Part shown: piece after piece, positions 53,299 to 63,156 of the stretch
How positions within the stretch are numbered: the stretch's first letter is position 1
Layout: each line of letters starts with the position of its first letter
DNA from: SOIL31 sp964636815
GTDB taxonomy: Bacteria; Babelota; Babeliae; Babelales; Vermiphilaceae
Direction of reading: 5' to 3'
Assembly: GCA_964636815.1 (NCBI GenBank)
Contig: CAZWTF010000001.1
Coordinates: forward strand, 124,001 to 188,000
DNA length: 64,000 bases
Program-made: the position numbers and the translations under genes
Notes under the pieces: model-generated
What the model was told of the DNA's origin: nothing
Databases searched by the model: none
What the model saw: only the letters and a program-made list of their open reading frames with translations

Positions 53299-53631
53299 AT
53301 GGTACATGCAGAAAAATACGATAAATACGCGATATTTGCAAACGGTGGTAAGCAATATCAAGCAATCGAAGGCAAAACTGTAGCTATTGAAAAAATAGTA
53401 GGTGAAGCTGGCGATAAATATGAAATTAACACTATTTTATTCCGTAAATTAGCTGACGGCCAGTTTGAAATTGGTCAACCGCTTGTTGAAGGTACAATCA
53501 CTGCAACAATCGTTAAACAAACCAAAGATCCAAAAGTGATTGTTTTCAAATTTAAAAGACGTAAAAAAGTTCGCGTGAAAAACGGACATCGTCAACCAAA
53601 AACAATCATTCGCATTGATTCAATCGCGTAA
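53299..53631 (+). CDS. rplU: 50S ribosomal protein L21
   Basis: A 110-residue 23S rRNA-binding protein. It has the family start YAIFANGGKQYQAIEGKTVAIEKI and the C-terminal signature VFKFKRRKKVRVKNGHRQPKTIIRI. AGGGAAAAG precedes the ATG. L27 (rpmA) usually follows directly; here a terminator and an unrelated secreted protein follow. Confidence 0.97.
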   Translation: MVHAEKYDKYAIFANGGKQYQAIEGKTVAIEKIVGEAGDKYEINTILFRKLADGQFEIGQPLVEGTITATIVKQTKDPKVIVFKFKRRKKVRVKNGHRQPKTIIRIDSIA

Positions 53632-53654
53632 GATTTGGTTGAGATTAAGAAATT

Positions 53655-53684
53655 AAAGAGATCCTTTTAGGGTCTCTTTTTTTT
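53655..53684 (+). terminator. Terminator of rplU
   Basis: AAAGAGATCC (53655-53664) pairs with GGTCTCTTT (ending 53679; one bulge), followed by a T run. Confidence 0.85.
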
Positions 53685-53758
53685 GTGCCAAAATACCTTT
53701 TTTTATATTATGCTATGCGTGATATTGCATTGTTAATATAAAAAAGGGAACAATTTTG

Positions 53759-55567
53759 ATGAAAAAAGCATGGTTTCTGTCACTTATAATGATAATGGTA
53801 GTGATGCCACTTATTTCTATGGAACGTGAGAGTGTTGTTCAAATAATGGGAGATGTCTCTGTTATTTCCATTAAAAAATCCAATCTAGCGTTAATGAAAA
53901 CGCTGCATAAATATAGTCAGTTTCATCAGAAAAATAGTAAACAACGTGGTCTCATTTCAAGATATCCTCATGTATGTTCTGATGGAATAGTTTTAGTTGA
54001 TAAAGCTCTGACAGTAAGGCCTGATAAATTTCAAGATTATTATAATAATTTATCACAACACGATCGTCTTCTTTTGATAAAAGCATCAGGCCAATATAAT
54101 GAAGACGGTAAGAAGGTAATGTTAGACGCGTCTGAAGTTACCAAGCGATTAATTGAAGTTTATTTTGCGGGTGATTTACGCAATCATATAAAAAGCTATC
54201 TTAAAAGTGAAGATGAAGCTGCTGTGCGTACCTATTTTAAAGAGCAACTTATTTATAGCAAGCGGTTGTTGATGTTAAAACAGCCGGAGTTGCTTAGTGC
54301 GCCAACAAAATATCGATTGATTGAGGATGTTTATTTGGGGTCAGTTTTTTTAAATGCCTTTCATACAATTCATCAATATGATTATCCGATTGATTTGTAT
54401 ACCAAAGATAAGGTCCGGAAAACATATGCAACGTATTTTGGTATTGATAATTATGAATATCGTATAACGGATGTGTGTGGTGATAAGTGTCTTTTATGGG
54501 TTGTGAATCATAATAATCCAGATGCTACATTTTCTACAGTTATTAAGCATAAGAAAAACATTAAGGGTTGTGCTGTGAGTAGTACAAAAACTGATGTGGA
54601 AGGTGTACTGACATATTCTGATCACGATATGGTTTTTTCTACCATAACAACGCTTAATGGAGTGGTGTTCGTAGATTCATTTTCTGTTGAAAATCCTCAT
54701 CATATTGTTGATGTATGTTTTGAACCTATTAAGAATTGTTGGGTTGTTGGAACATATGAAGGTCTTGAGTATGTATGTAGTAGGTGGAGCATGCAAGGCA
54801 AGTATATAGAATCACGTTTGAGTCGATCATTGAAGCAGTTTGGATTCTTGGAAAAAATAGCTATTTGCTCAACATCTGAGGGATATCGTTGGGCAGAGAT
54901 AGTTGGAGTTGCAAATATGTATTCAACAGCAGTAAGTAAGATAGCAACTGATGATGGAGTTTACAGTTGTCTCTCTATGACTGGATTAGCAAAGCCGTTT
55001 ATGGTTGATAATCAATATGGTGGTGGTGATATTGATGAACCTTTAATTTTTAAGGTTGCTGATTTGATTAATGTTCTTAATTGGGATTATTCTGTCTTGA
55101 AAGAAGACGGTCAAGTACATAGAGTGTATAGTCCACAAGGTACATTTTTGATCAGCAATTTACTTAAGCAAAAATACGGTATGTTTTATGTTGAAACAGT
55201 ACTACAAGATGCGATAACTCATAAGCAGATATTTTCTATTGATACGTTATATCACGGCTTTCAAGGAGTTGGTTTTTCGCATGATGAAACAGAGCTCTTT
55301 TTTTTCGATCTTTTGAAGGCATCTAGAGTGTCTTTATTGAATGATGCAGATAAAAAGATGCTTTCTCAGATTGAAGATATAGCATGTAAAGATCTTGGAG
55401 TTGTATCATTGATGAGGCGATTGTGTGCGGAATGCAAAGAAAAGAAAACTCTATCATTATGTGCTGATGATCCAGCGCGTGCAATGTTACTTGATTGGTC
55501 AAAGAAATCCCCCGAGTTATTGGAATTTCTTAAGACATGTTTACCAATCACAATAATAAAAAAATAA
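53759..55567 (+). CDS. Large secreted protein of unknown function
   Basis: The 602-residue product starts MKKAWFLSLIMIMVVMPLIS, a signal peptide, before Met21-Glu22. Residues about 30-200 are helical. From about 210 to 530 the pattern is beta-rich with repeated Trp/Tyr/Asp turns (KCLLWVVNHNNPDATFSTVI, KNCWVVGTYEGLEYVCSRWS, GYRWAEIVGVANMYS), suggestive of a beta-propeller but without clear WD or Kelch repeats. The C-terminus is helical and Cys-containing (MRRLCAECKEKKTLSLC). I chose ATG 53759, preceded by AAAAAGGGAAC, over the TTG one codon earlier. Confidence 0.75.
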   Translation: MKKAWFLSLIMIMVVMPLISMERESVVQIMGDVSVISIKKSNLALMKTLHKYSQFHQKNSKQRGLISRYPHVCSDGIVLVDKALTVRPDKFQDYYNNLSQHDRLLLIKASGQYNEDGKKVMLDASEVTKRLIEVYFAGDLRNHIKSYLKSEDEAAVRTYFKEQLIYSKRLLMLKQPELLSAPTKYRLIEDVYLGSVFLNAFHTIHQYDYPIDLYTKDKVRKTYATYFGIDNYEYRITDVCGDKCLLWVVNHNNPDATFSTVIKHKKNIKGCAVSSTKTDVEGVLTYSDHDMVFSTITTLNGVVFVDSFSVENPHHIVDVCFEPIKNCWVVGTYEGLEYVCSRWSMQGKYIESRLSRSLKQFGFLEKIAICSTSEGYRWAEIVGVANMYSTAVSKIATDDGVYSCLSMTGLAKPFMVDNQYGGGDIDEPLIFKVADLINVLNWDYSVLKEDGQVHRVYSPQGTFLISNLLKQKYGMFYVETVLQDAITHKQIFSIDTLYHGFQGVGFSHDETELFFFDLLKASRVSLLNDADKKMLSQIEDIACKDLGVVSLMRRLCAECKEKKTLSLCADDPARAMLLDWSKKSPELLEFLKTCLPITIIKK

Positions 55568-55634
55568 TCGGAGTATTTTTTTGAGTGAATTGAGTTGCGA
55601 AAAGAGAGAGGCCCTTTTATGGGCCTCTTTTTAA

Positions 55635-56276
55635 TTATAATTTTGCTAACTTTTCCAAATTTTTATTTGGTCCAGCAAAGATGAGTTTATCCAACTCTTT
55701 AACAATATAATCAGGACCAACAGAGACAATTTTTTCTTCTTCTTTCTTGCCAATGCAATGAACTTCGTATTCTTCAAACAGATCAAGTTCTTTAATGGTT
55801 TTACCAATAAATTCTTCTGGCGTAACAATATTGATTACAGAAAATTGCTTAGTCAAACGCGTAACATCAACAAAAGGAGAACTTAGGTTATCTGCAAGAC
55901 GAATGCCAATTTCTTTTTCTGGCAATATAACGCGATCAGCGCCAACTAATGTTAATATTTCTTTATTTAATTCATCAATTGCGCGAGTAATAACATATGG
56001 AGTTTTAAGATGCTTTTTAAGAATAGCAGTAATAAGAATTGTTTGCGTACTATTTTCACCCATTGCAACAATAACGGTATCTATTTCATCAACACCAATG
56101 CTGCGCAGTGATGCTTCATCAGTTACATCCATAACAATTGCATGGGCAACAGAGTCACGAATTGATGCAACAATTGATTCGTCACTATCAATGGCTAATA
56201 CTTCCATGCCATTTTCAGCAAGTACTGTTGCTACTTGATAGCCAAATCGTCCAAGTCCAATGACACAAAATTTCAT
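55635..56276 (-). CDS. ktrA: KtrA/TrkA-type potassium uptake regulatory subunit
   Basis: The cytosolic RCK gating ring of a Ktr potassium channel. The 213-residue protein has the Rossmann fold with CVIGLGRFGYQVATVLAENG (GxGxxG at residues 7-12), Asp at strand 2 end (VLAIDSDES), VIVAMGENSTQTILITAI, and an RCK-C domain from about residue 135 (VINIVTPEEFIGKTIKELDL). It follows ktrB with 15 nt between. ATP or ADP and cyclic di-AMP are known regulators of the family. Confidence 0.93.
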   Translation of the reverse strand: MKFCVIGLGRFGYQVATVLAENGMEVLAIDSDESIVASIRDSVAHAIVMDVTDEASLRSIGVDEIDTVIVAMGENSTQTILITAILKKHLKTPYVITRAIDELNKEILTLVGADRVILPEKEIGIRLADNLSSPFVDVTRLTKQFSVINIVTPEEFIGKTIKELDLFEEYEVHCIGKKEEEKIVSVGPDYIVKELDKLIFAGPNKNLEKLAKL

Positions 56277-56291
56277 GGTAATCCTTATATT

Positions 56292-57647
56292 TTACCCAAG
56301 CATAACGCGTTCTTCGGGGTACGAATATTCAATTGTTTCTTTTCTTGTTTTTAATTTAAGGCCTAAAATAAAGGTAAGAGATCCGATACGACCAATAAAC
56401 ATGGTCGCAATAATAAACAGTTTGCCAACTGTAGAAAGTGTTTGTGTTCCTTTGAGTGAATACCCAACGTTGCTGAATGCAGACACTGTTTCAAAGAAAA
56501 CATCCAAAAATGACCAACCTGTTTCTGTTAACAGTAAACAGAATGTAGTGAATAAAATCCATCCAAGTCCGAGTGATATTACTGCAATAACTTTAAATAT
56601 TTGATCAAGTGCAATTTCACGTTCAAATATTTCTACTGAAGTTTCTCCATTAATTGCAGCTTTGACGGTGTTCAAGAATAGTATAAATGTAGTGATTTTA
56701 AAACCACTACCGGTTGAGCCTGGAGCTGATCCAATCAGACCAATGAGCATGACAAAAAAGAGTGTGGCAGGAAGAAAAGCGGCGAGGTTTCCTAATATAA
56801 ATCCACAACTTTTAAATGATATTGCGTGAAAGATTGAATTGACAACTTTTAACGGTAAAGAAAGTGTTGTGAGCGTATTATAATATTCAAGGAAGAAGAA
56901 TAATAAAGAAGTAATTAATAATGATGTTCCCGTACCATACAGAATAATTTTACTATGTAATGAAAATCGGTGTGGCTTTTTTGATGAAAAATAAGAGCGA
57001 ATGCGAAGCATAATTTCATGCCACGTGATGAACCCTAACCCCCCAAAGAATGTTAACACGCTGGTGGCTATAAGAAAAAGATAGTTGCTATTATAGTGTT
57101 CCAAGTTTTGTTCTGTTAAAAAGTGGAAAAAAGATATACCGGCATTACAAAATGCTGATATTGAATGGAAGAATGAAAAGAAAATTGCGTTTTCTAGTGC
57201 ATATTCTGATTTGAATATGGAGTAAAAACACAATGCGCCAATAATTTCTAAAATGAGAGTTGCTCTAAAGGTGAAGATAAGTATTTTTTTTATGTTTTGC
57301 CATGAATCAAGTTCAAACAGCTGTCCAGCCATAAATCGTGTTCCAAGACCCAGATCAATAAACAATGAAATAATAAAAAGACTCATGGTTGCAAGTCCCA
57401 AGGCGCCAATTTGAATGAGAGCAAGGATGACTGCTTTACCAAAAAAAGTAAAATTACTGAGTGGTATGGTAAAAAGCCCCGTCACGCATGTTGCGGATGT
57501 TGCAGTAAAAAAAAGATCGATAAATGATATCGATTTTGTGTGCGCTATAGGGAGCGCAAGAAGTAATGTTCCGCACAAAATGAGGATAAAAAATGAAAAG
57601 AAGATAATATGTGCGGGAGATATATCAATTATTTTATTCTTACTCAT
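56292..57647 (-). CDS. ktrB: KtrB/TrkH-type potassium channel subunit
   Basis: The membrane subunit for K+ uptake. The 451-residue protein has four M1-P-M2 units. Selectivity filter glycines are visible in TATSATCVTGLFTI, SAFCNAGISFF, ISFKSCGFILG and SAFSNVGYSL. The gating-loop region GSAPGSTGSGFKITTFIL follows the third filter, as usual. It forms an operon with ktrA. AAAGG lies before the ATG. Confidence 0.94.
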   Translation of the reverse strand: MSKNKIIDISPAHIIFFSFFILILCGTLLLALPIAHTKSISFIDLFFTATSATCVTGLFTIPLSNFTFFGKAVILALIQIGALGLATMSLFIISLFIDLGLGTRFMAGQLFELDSWQNIKKILIFTFRATLILEIIGALCFYSIFKSEYALENAIFFSFFHSISAFCNAGISFFHFLTEQNLEHYNSNYLFLIATSVLTFFGGLGFITWHEIMLRIRSYFSSKKPHRFSLHSKIILYGTGTSLLITSLLFFFLEYYNTLTTLSLPLKVVNSIFHAISFKSCGFILGNLAAFLPATLFFVMLIGLIGSAPGSTGSGFKITTFILFLNTVKAAINGETSVEIFEREIALDQIFKVIAVISLGLGWILFTTFCLLLTETGWSFLDVFFETVSAFSNVGYSLKGTQTLSTVGKLFIIATMFIGRIGSLTFILGLKLKTRKETIEYSYPEERVMLG

Positions 57648-57658
57648 AAAAACCTTTG

Positions 57659-57685
57659 CCCCAACAACACTTTGTTTTATTGGGG
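57659..57685. repeat. CCCCAA/TTGGGG palindrome upstream of ktrB
   Basis: CCCCAA (57659-57664) pairs with TTGGGG (57680-57685). The right part continues as GGGGACC, as in other GGGGTCCC-type pieces here. It overlaps the ribosome-site region of ktrB and follows glyS, so a hairpin here could affect either. Confidence 0.45.
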
Positions 57686-57722
57686 ACCTCTTTGAAGGAT
57701 ATGAATTCTAAATTTAACAGCT

Positions 57723-59036
57723 CTATTTAGTTTTTAACATGTCGGCCAGATATAATTCAATCTTTTCGATATTAATACGTTCTTGTTTGAGAGTATCGCG
57801 ATCACGAACAGTAACACAGTTATCATTTAAGCTATCAAAATCATAGGTAAAACATACTGGTGTACCAATTTCATCTTGTCGGCGGTAGCGTTTACCAATT
57901 GAGCCTGATTCATCAAATTCAACAGCAAATCCAGCGGCAGCGATTGCACGATAAATAGGAAGCATATTTTCACTAAGTTTTTTGCTGAGTGGTAAAAATG
58001 CTGCTTTAACCGGTGCAATTATAGGATGCAATTTAAGCACGGTACGTTCTTCGCCACCGAGCGTGTCAATGCTATATGCATCAAAGAGAACTGTTAAGAA
58101 AAGACGATCAGTTCCAACTGAACATTCAACAACATTTGGCATAAATGATGTTTGTGTTTCTTCATCAAAGACAGATAAATCTTTGCCAGAAAATTTGCTG
58201 TGTTGTGATAAATCATAATCACCACGATGAGCAATACCTTCTAACTCTTTCCAACCGAATGGGTATTCATATTCAACATCACTTGTTTTGGATGAGTAAT
58301 GAGAAAGTTCATCTTTGTCATGAGGCCGCAGACGAATGCGACTGATTGTAAGACCGATTGTTTCATAGAATGCAAGACGTAGTTTGCACCAATAATCAAA
58401 AAAGTTATGTGAACTTTCTGCGGTACAGAACCATTCAATTTCCATCTGTTCAAATTCACGCATGCGGAAAAGAAACTGTTTTGGAGTGATTTCATTACGG
58501 AATGATTTACCAATTTGTGCAATGCCGAATGGAATTTTTACTCTGTTAGAGGACATGACATTTTTAAAGTTGATAAAAATAGATTGTGCTGTTTCAGGGC
58601 GGAGATATGCGACCTGTCCAGCAACTGCACCAAGTTCTGTTTTAAACATCATGTTAAATTGACGAGCCTGCGTCCATGCTTTTTTACCACAGTGTGGGCA
58701 TGGTCCATTGAGATCAATATCAGGATCATCAGCACGGAAACGTTTTTTACAGTTAGTGCAATCAACCATAGGGTCATTAAAGTTATCAATATGTCCTGAA
58801 GCTTTCCATGTGCTTTCTGGTCCGAGTAGTGCACCTTCTAAAAAGAAGACTGTTTTATCAGGGGAGCTAATTGCTTTTGTCCATGCATTGCGGAGATTAT
58901 TTTTGAGAATAGTACCGAGAGGGCCAAAATCATAAACACCGTTGAGTCCACCATAGATCTCTGCTGATTGGAATACAAAACCACGTCTTTTGCAGAGAGA
59001 AACAATATCGTCAAGTGTTGGTCTGTAGGATGACAT
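57723..59036 (-). CDS. glyS: Glycyl-tRNA synthetase, dimeric class II type
   Basis: It charges tRNA-Gly. The 437-residue product is the archaeal/Gram-positive-type single-chain enzyme (alpha2), not the alpha2-beta2 form. It starts MSSYRPTLDDIVSLCKRRGF and has FQSAEIYGGLNGVYDFGPLG, a zinc-ribbon-like CTNC/CPHC pair near residues 95-120, GQVAYLRPETAQSIFINFKN, FRNEITPKQFLFRMREFEQME (motif 2) and the C-terminal anticodon-binding domain. AAGGATTTACTC precedes this ATG; a start nine codons upstream lacks family similarity. Confidence 0.97.
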   Translation of the reverse strand: MSSYRPTLDDIVSLCKRRGFVFQSAEIYGGLNGVYDFGPLGTILKNNLRNAWTKAISSPDKTVFFLEGALLGPESTWKASGHIDNFNDPMVDCTNCKKRFRADDPDIDLNGPCPHCGKKAWTQARQFNMMFKTELGAVAGQVAYLRPETAQSIFINFKNVMSSNRVKIPFGIAQIGKSFRNEITPKQFLFRMREFEQMEIEWFCTAESSHNFFDYWCKLRLAFYETIGLTISRIRLRPHDKDELSHYSSKTSDVEYEYPFGWKELEGIAHRGDYDLSQHSKFSGKDLSVFDEETQTSFMPNVVECSVGTDRLFLTVLFDAYSIDTLGGEERTVLKLHPIIAPVKAAFLPLSKKLSENMLPIYRAIAAAGFAVEFDESGSIGKRYRRQDEIGTPVCFTYDFDSLNDNCVTVRDRDTLKQERINIEKIELYLADMLKTK

Positions 59037-59226
59037 GAGTAAATCCTTAATTAATTTTTTCAAAATCTAATAATATTAGAATAGCTATTTAGCGTTATTT
59101 TGACAAATTCCTACCAGATTACGTCTGTTTTGGTTTTTGCATTGACATAAAATATAGGCTTGCCATAATGTCTGCCAGGGTATAGAAATAATGTCATTAT
59201 TGATGTTTATATAAAGGATTATTGCA

Positions 59227-59787
59227 ATGAATTATATACATATGCGGTATATTGTGGTCATGGTTATTGGGTTGCCGTTAGCAATGAATGGAATGGTTAC
59301 GAAACAATTAACCGTGCATAAAAAAACAATTGGTATGCAAAAAATGCAAAAGCGCTTATTTTTTTCAGAAAATTGTGATTTTTATAAGCTTATTGCTGAT
59401 CCACAACATAGTTTTGTTGATGTTGATGATGTGATTAAAAGAGAGATAGCAAGTGTTGATATGCCTTTGTGTTTAGGGAAGGTTACGAGAGTTCAAAAAA
59501 AGATTGTTTTGGAAGCACTTAAGCACATGCCTGCAAAGATAACGGTATTGCAACCAAGATTTGAAGGCGAGAAATATGATCATAAATTTAATATATATGA
59601 TCCTGATGCATATTATACATATGCATTGGCAGAATTCCATAGACAAGTCAGAGGAAAGATTTGTTCGTGTAATAGAAGAAAAATACATTGGCATAAATCT
59701 CAGGCATGGGATCTTGCGTATTTATATAATTTAGATCATATGCTTGATGAATTGAATTTGTTTGATGAAAGATTAGAAAGAGAGTAA
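59227..59787 (+). CDS. Small secreted protein of unknown function
   Basis: A 186-residue protein starting MNYIHMRYIVVMVIGLPLA, a leader, before Met20-Asn. The mature part is helical and basic, with a small CSCNRRKIHWHKSQ stretch near residue 151 that could bind metal. AAAGGATT precedes the ATG. It stands alone and ends at a terminator. No family is recognised. Confidence 0.72.
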   Translation: MNYIHMRYIVVMVIGLPLAMNGMVTKQLTVHKKTIGMQKMQKRLFFSENCDFYKLIADPQHSFVDVDDVIKREIASVDMPLCLGKVTRVQKKIVLEALKHMPAKITVLQPRFEGEKYDHKFNIYDPDAYYTYALAEFHRQVRGKICSCNRRKIHWHKSQAWDLAYLYNLDHMLDELNLFDERLERE

Positions 59788-59802
59788 TTTTTTTTGCTTA
59801 AT

Positions 59803-59842
59803 AAAAGCTGCGGTATGTTCAAGAGCATATCGCAGCTTTTTT
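59803..59842 (+). terminator. Terminator of the 59227 gene
   Basis: AAAAGCTGCGGTATG (59803-59817) pairs with CATATCGCAGCTTTT (59826-59840), one mismatch region, then T. Confidence 0.88.
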
Positions 59843-59940
59843 GTATGGTAATAAATTATAAAACTGTTGGTTGGTTGCAATATTGTTTGATACGTTGCAA
59901 TTAAAACAACGTTATAATTGTTATGCAAAGGAGAGTGTTT

Positions 59941-60570
59941 ATGAATAATATTAAAAAAGGGATATTGCTTGTGTCGTTGAGTACGGCTTTATTTTCTTAT
60001 GCGATAGTGGTGCAAGATGTTCAAAAACTAACAGTTAATAATTTTTTTGGTACATGGTCTAAGTTCTTAGATCAAGTTTTGCAAGCGCAGCAGGAACAGA
60101 TATCGCCTGAAAATGAGCAGATATATCAAGCATTTATTCAGAGAGCAAAAGAGTTAAATATCCCTAAAGTGACAGGAAACAAAAAGTCTATTCGTGCGAT
60201 GAAAGAGCAGATGGAATCTGTTAAAAAAAGAATGGGGGATGAAAAAAACATTTTGCAAGAATGGACTCAATTGAGTGAGACGTTAATGAATGCTGGGCAG
60301 CCGATATTACCTGAGCAGCAAGAGCAGTATAAAGCATTGATTAAGCAAGCAAAAGCTGTAGGTGTTTCAAAAAAACAGTTAGATGATATGGCAGCAAAAA
60401 TGAAGGAAGCAAAAGATAAATTCGGTGTAGTCGCTCCTCAATCAGAAATACCAGCTCCAGTTATGTCGACGTATGTGAAAGAAGAGATAGGCAATCAGGA
60501 AATGCAATATGTAAAAGAAGAGGTAGAGAATAAGGAAGTGCCATATGGAGAACTCACAAAAGAACAATAA
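59941..60570 (+). CDS. Secreted coiled-coil protein of unknown function
   Basis: The 209-residue product starts MNNIKKGILLVSLSTALFSY with a signal peptide ending FSYA. Two similar helical units follow, each containing EQI-type (QEQISPENEQIYQAFIQRAKEL) and (ILPEQQEQYKALIKQAKAVG) blocks, so an internal duplication is likely. The tail has two repeats of Tyr-Val-Lys-Glu-Glu (MSTYVKEEIGNQEMQ, YVKEEVENKEVPYG). AAAGGAGA precedes the ATG at 59941. No family is recognised. Confidence 0.72.
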   Translation: MNNIKKGILLVSLSTALFSYAIVVQDVQKLTVNNFFGTWSKFLDQVLQAQQEQISPENEQIYQAFIQRAKELNIPKVTGNKKSIRAMKEQMESVKKRMGDEKNILQEWTQLSETLMNAGQPILPEQQEQYKALIKQAKAVGVSKKQLDDMAAKMKEAKDKFGVVAPQSEIPAPVMSTYVKEEIGNQEMQYVKEEVENKEVPYGELTKEQ

Positions 60571-60602
60571 AGTTTACTATGGATTATGATCTAAGGTGTG
60601 TT

Positions 60603-60630
60603 TTGGATTTTGTACATTCTATTGTATACT
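60603..60630 (+). promoter_or_regulatory. Likely promoter of the HtrA-like gene
   Basis: TTGGAT (60603-60608) and TATACT (60625-60630) with a 16-nt spacer, 58 nt before the start codon. Confidence 0.45.
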
Positions 60631-60688
60631 AACATGCGATCTCATGATAAATACGTATAGAGTAAGATTGAAAAAAAGGTTATAGCGC

Positions 60689-62335
60689 ATGGTAGCAAAA
60701 AATAGTGTATTGGTGAGTGTATGTGGAGCGATGGCTCTTTTTTTTAGTTTTTCTTTATTATATGTCCATAGAAATCAGATTAAGTTACAAAGTCAGCTTG
60801 AGCAATCGCAATCTAAAGTTACGTTTACCCCAATAAGTCAAACAAATCCACACGTTTCAGAGAATATGATTACTGCTTCGCAATTATGGCGCCCTGTGCA
60901 GGATCGTGTGCGTGATACCGTGGTGCAACTGTTTGTACAACTTTCTGCCATCGATTTATTAGAACCGTATAAAACTCCCCAGCAGGGATCTGCCTGTGGG
61001 AGTGGTTTTTTTATTAATGATGAAGGGTATTTGATTACCAATGCTCATGTGGTTATCTCTGCAAAAACAATTTGGGGACAAATTCCTTCCTTGGGTAAAC
61101 ATATTATTGATTTTGATGTTGTTGGTATCAGTCCAGAGCGTGATTTGGCACTGTTGCGAGTGACACAAGAAGGGCGTGAGTTGATTACCAAAGAGCTGGG
61201 AGGAATTCCGTATTTATCACTTGGAGATTCTGATTTGGTGCGCCGTTCAGATGATGTGCTTGCGCTTGGATATCCATTAGGACAACAATCAGTTAAAAGT
61301 ACCAACGGTATTATCAGCGGTCATGAACATCACTTGATTCAGATGAGTGCACCGATTAATCCAGGTAGTTCTGGGGGTCCATTATTAAATATTAAGGGTG
61401 AAGTGATTGGTGTGAACTCATCAGGAATAACGGAAGCACAAAATGTTGGGTATGCAATTCCGATTAATACGTTAAAAACAATTCTTAATGATCTGTATGA
61501 AGTTAAAATATTACGCAAACCATTCTTGGGTGTGCGCTTTAATAATAGCACTGAAACATTAACAAAATTTTTAGGCAATCCCCTCCCAGGTGGATGTTAT
61601 ATTATTGAAACTATTAAGGGCAGTCCACTTGAAAAAGCTGGAGTTATGCGCGGTGATATGATCTATGAAATTAATGGTCATGCGGTTGATATGTATGGTG
61701 ATATGAGTGTGCCATGGAGTGAAGATAAAATTTCTATCATTGAGTATCCATTACGTTTAGCGATTGGTGATACCATTACCATTGTAGCATTCCGTAAAGG
61801 GCAAAAAAAACAGTTTACTGTTACTTTGGAACTTCCTGAGCTACAAGCAATTCGTGCTATTTATCCTGGGTATGAATCTGTTGATTATGAAATTTTTGGC
61901 GGCATGGTTATACAAGAACTTAATGTTAATTTGATTCGTTTAATAGGTGATCATGCGCCAGGTTTGCGTAAGTATGGAGAATTAAAACATCAATCAGAAC
62001 CTGTTCTGATTATTACGCATGTGTTTCCTGACACGCAATTATATAGAGGTCGCAATTTGCCGATCGGTGCAACATTAAATGAAATTAATGGCACAAAAGT
62101 AAAAACACTTAATGAATTTAGGCAAGTGATTAAAAATAGCGCAACCAAAGAATATTTCACCATTGGTGCGGATGATAATGTATCACGTGCAGCAGAATCA
62201 ATATTTATTGTGTTGGATATGCCAAGAATTATTGAACAAGAAACACGGCTTGCGCGTGATTATCGTTACCAACTTTCTGATACGGTCAAAGAAGTGTTAA
62301 AGATTGCAAGTGCAGGAAAAGCGTTAAGTAATTAA
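60689..62335 (+). CDS. HtrA/DegP-like periplasmic serine protease
   Basis: HtrA proteases degrade or refold damaged envelope proteins. The 548-residue protein has an N-terminal anchor (residues 8-27), a trypsin-like domain with the full triad (His120 in YLITNAHVV, Asp152 in SPERDLALLRV, Ser228 in INPGSSGGPL) and a PDZ domain at about 275-385 (GGCYIIETIKGSPLEKAGVM). A second, divergent PDZ-like region lies at about 410-510 (PVLIITHVFPDTQLYRGRNL). Two PDZ domains match DegP/DegQ. AAGG precedes the ATG. Confidence 0.93.
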   Translation: MVAKNSVLVSVCGAMALFFSFSLLYVHRNQIKLQSQLEQSQSKVTFTPISQTNPHVSENMITASQLWRPVQDRVRDTVVQLFVQLSAIDLLEPYKTPQQGSACGSGFFINDEGYLITNAHVVISAKTIWGQIPSLGKHIIDFDVVGISPERDLALLRVTQEGRELITKELGGIPYLSLGDSDLVRRSDDVLALGYPLGQQSVKSTNGIISGHEHHLIQMSAPINPGSSGGPLLNIKGEVIGVNSSGITEAQNVGYAIPINTLKTILNDLYEVKILRKPFLGVRFNNSTETLTKFLGNPLPGGCYIIETIKGSPLEKAGVMRGDMIYEINGHAVDMYGDMSVPWSEDKISIIEYPLRLAIGDTITIVAFRKGQKKQFTVTLELPELQAIRAIYPGYESVDYEIFGGMVIQELNVNLIRLIGDHAPGLRKYGELKHQSEPVLIITHVFPDTQLYRGRNLPIGATLNEINGTKVKTLNEFRQVIKNSATKEYFTIGADDNVSRAAESIFIVLDMPRIIEQETRLARDYRYQLSDTVKEVLKIASAGKALSN

Positions 62336-62345
62336 AAGGGTTGCA

Positions 62346-63155
62346 ATGAAACAATACATTGCGCAACTGATGATGTTGTTAAGTCTTGTTGGTTGTTCTA
62401 GTGCAATGGAAGTAATCAAACCAGACCCATCAGTTCCATGTAATGATATTTGTTATTTCAATGAAATGCCTCGCGATATATTAGAGTATATCGCGAGGTT
62501 TTTAATGGAAACAGAAGAAGAGTTTATTGAACGGACGCAAATAACAAGCCTAATTATCTCTGAAGCAGGTGACTTTTATTGTCGCACTTTTCGTGTGCGT
62601 TTTATGAAGCATGCATTATGTCCTGATGAAGAAAAATGTTTAGTGTTGGGTAGAAATTATTGCAGAGAGTATGAAGAGAGATTTGATCGTACTTTTTTAA
62701 ATAGTTTTTATGAAGATAAGATAATGATTATTGATTTGCCAAAAGGAAAAGGTGCTGAACATAAAGTTATGTATGAAAAAGCACTTGATAATTTTGATAA
62801 ATACAAATGTTGTGCGCTCTCTCGCGGTGGGAATAGGATTGGTATGGTACATAGCTATTCATATAGGGGGCGTTCCTATGATAGGCTTGATATACAAAAA
62901 ACTACTACACAAGAACAGAAAGTATATTATCTTCCTGCTGCATTATGTGCTGAAAGATTGTTTTTCAATAAACAAGGAACGCATATTATTCTTCATGGCA
63001 AGGAATATTTGACTCAGGAAAAATTATATCACATTGTTTCATTAAAAAATGTTACATCTCATCAAATGGATGTTGAACCAGAAAAAACAAATCAATTACA
63101 AAATTACTTTAGGGATAAGTTTGTGTGTAATAAAAATATTGAGGGTGAAAAGTAA
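62346..63155 (+). CDS. Secreted F-box-like protein, tandem copy 1
   Basis: A 269-residue protein with a leader ending VGCSSA before Met21-Glu22 (LVGC could also be a lipobox). After MEVIKPDPSVPCNDICYF comes an F-box-like helix pair, EMPRDILEYIARFLMETEEEF. The remainder is a beta-type domain without known family (RIGMVHSYSYRGRSYDRLDI). It starts 10 nt after the protease gene and may be in the same transcript. The following gene is its paralogue. Confidence 0.75.
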   Translation: MKQYIAQLMMLLSLVGCSSAMEVIKPDPSVPCNDICYFNEMPRDILEYIARFLMETEEEFIERTQITSLIISEAGDFYCRTFRVRFMKHALCPDEEKCLVLGRNYCREYEERFDRTFLNSFYEDKIMIIDLPKGKGAEHKVMYEKALDNFDKYKCCALSRGGNRIGMVHSYSYRGRSYDRLDIQKTTTQEQKVYYLPAALCAERLFFNKQGTHIILHGKEYLTQEKLYHIVSLKNVTSHQMDVEPEKTNQLQNYFRDKFVCNKNIEGEK

Positions 63156-63156
63156 G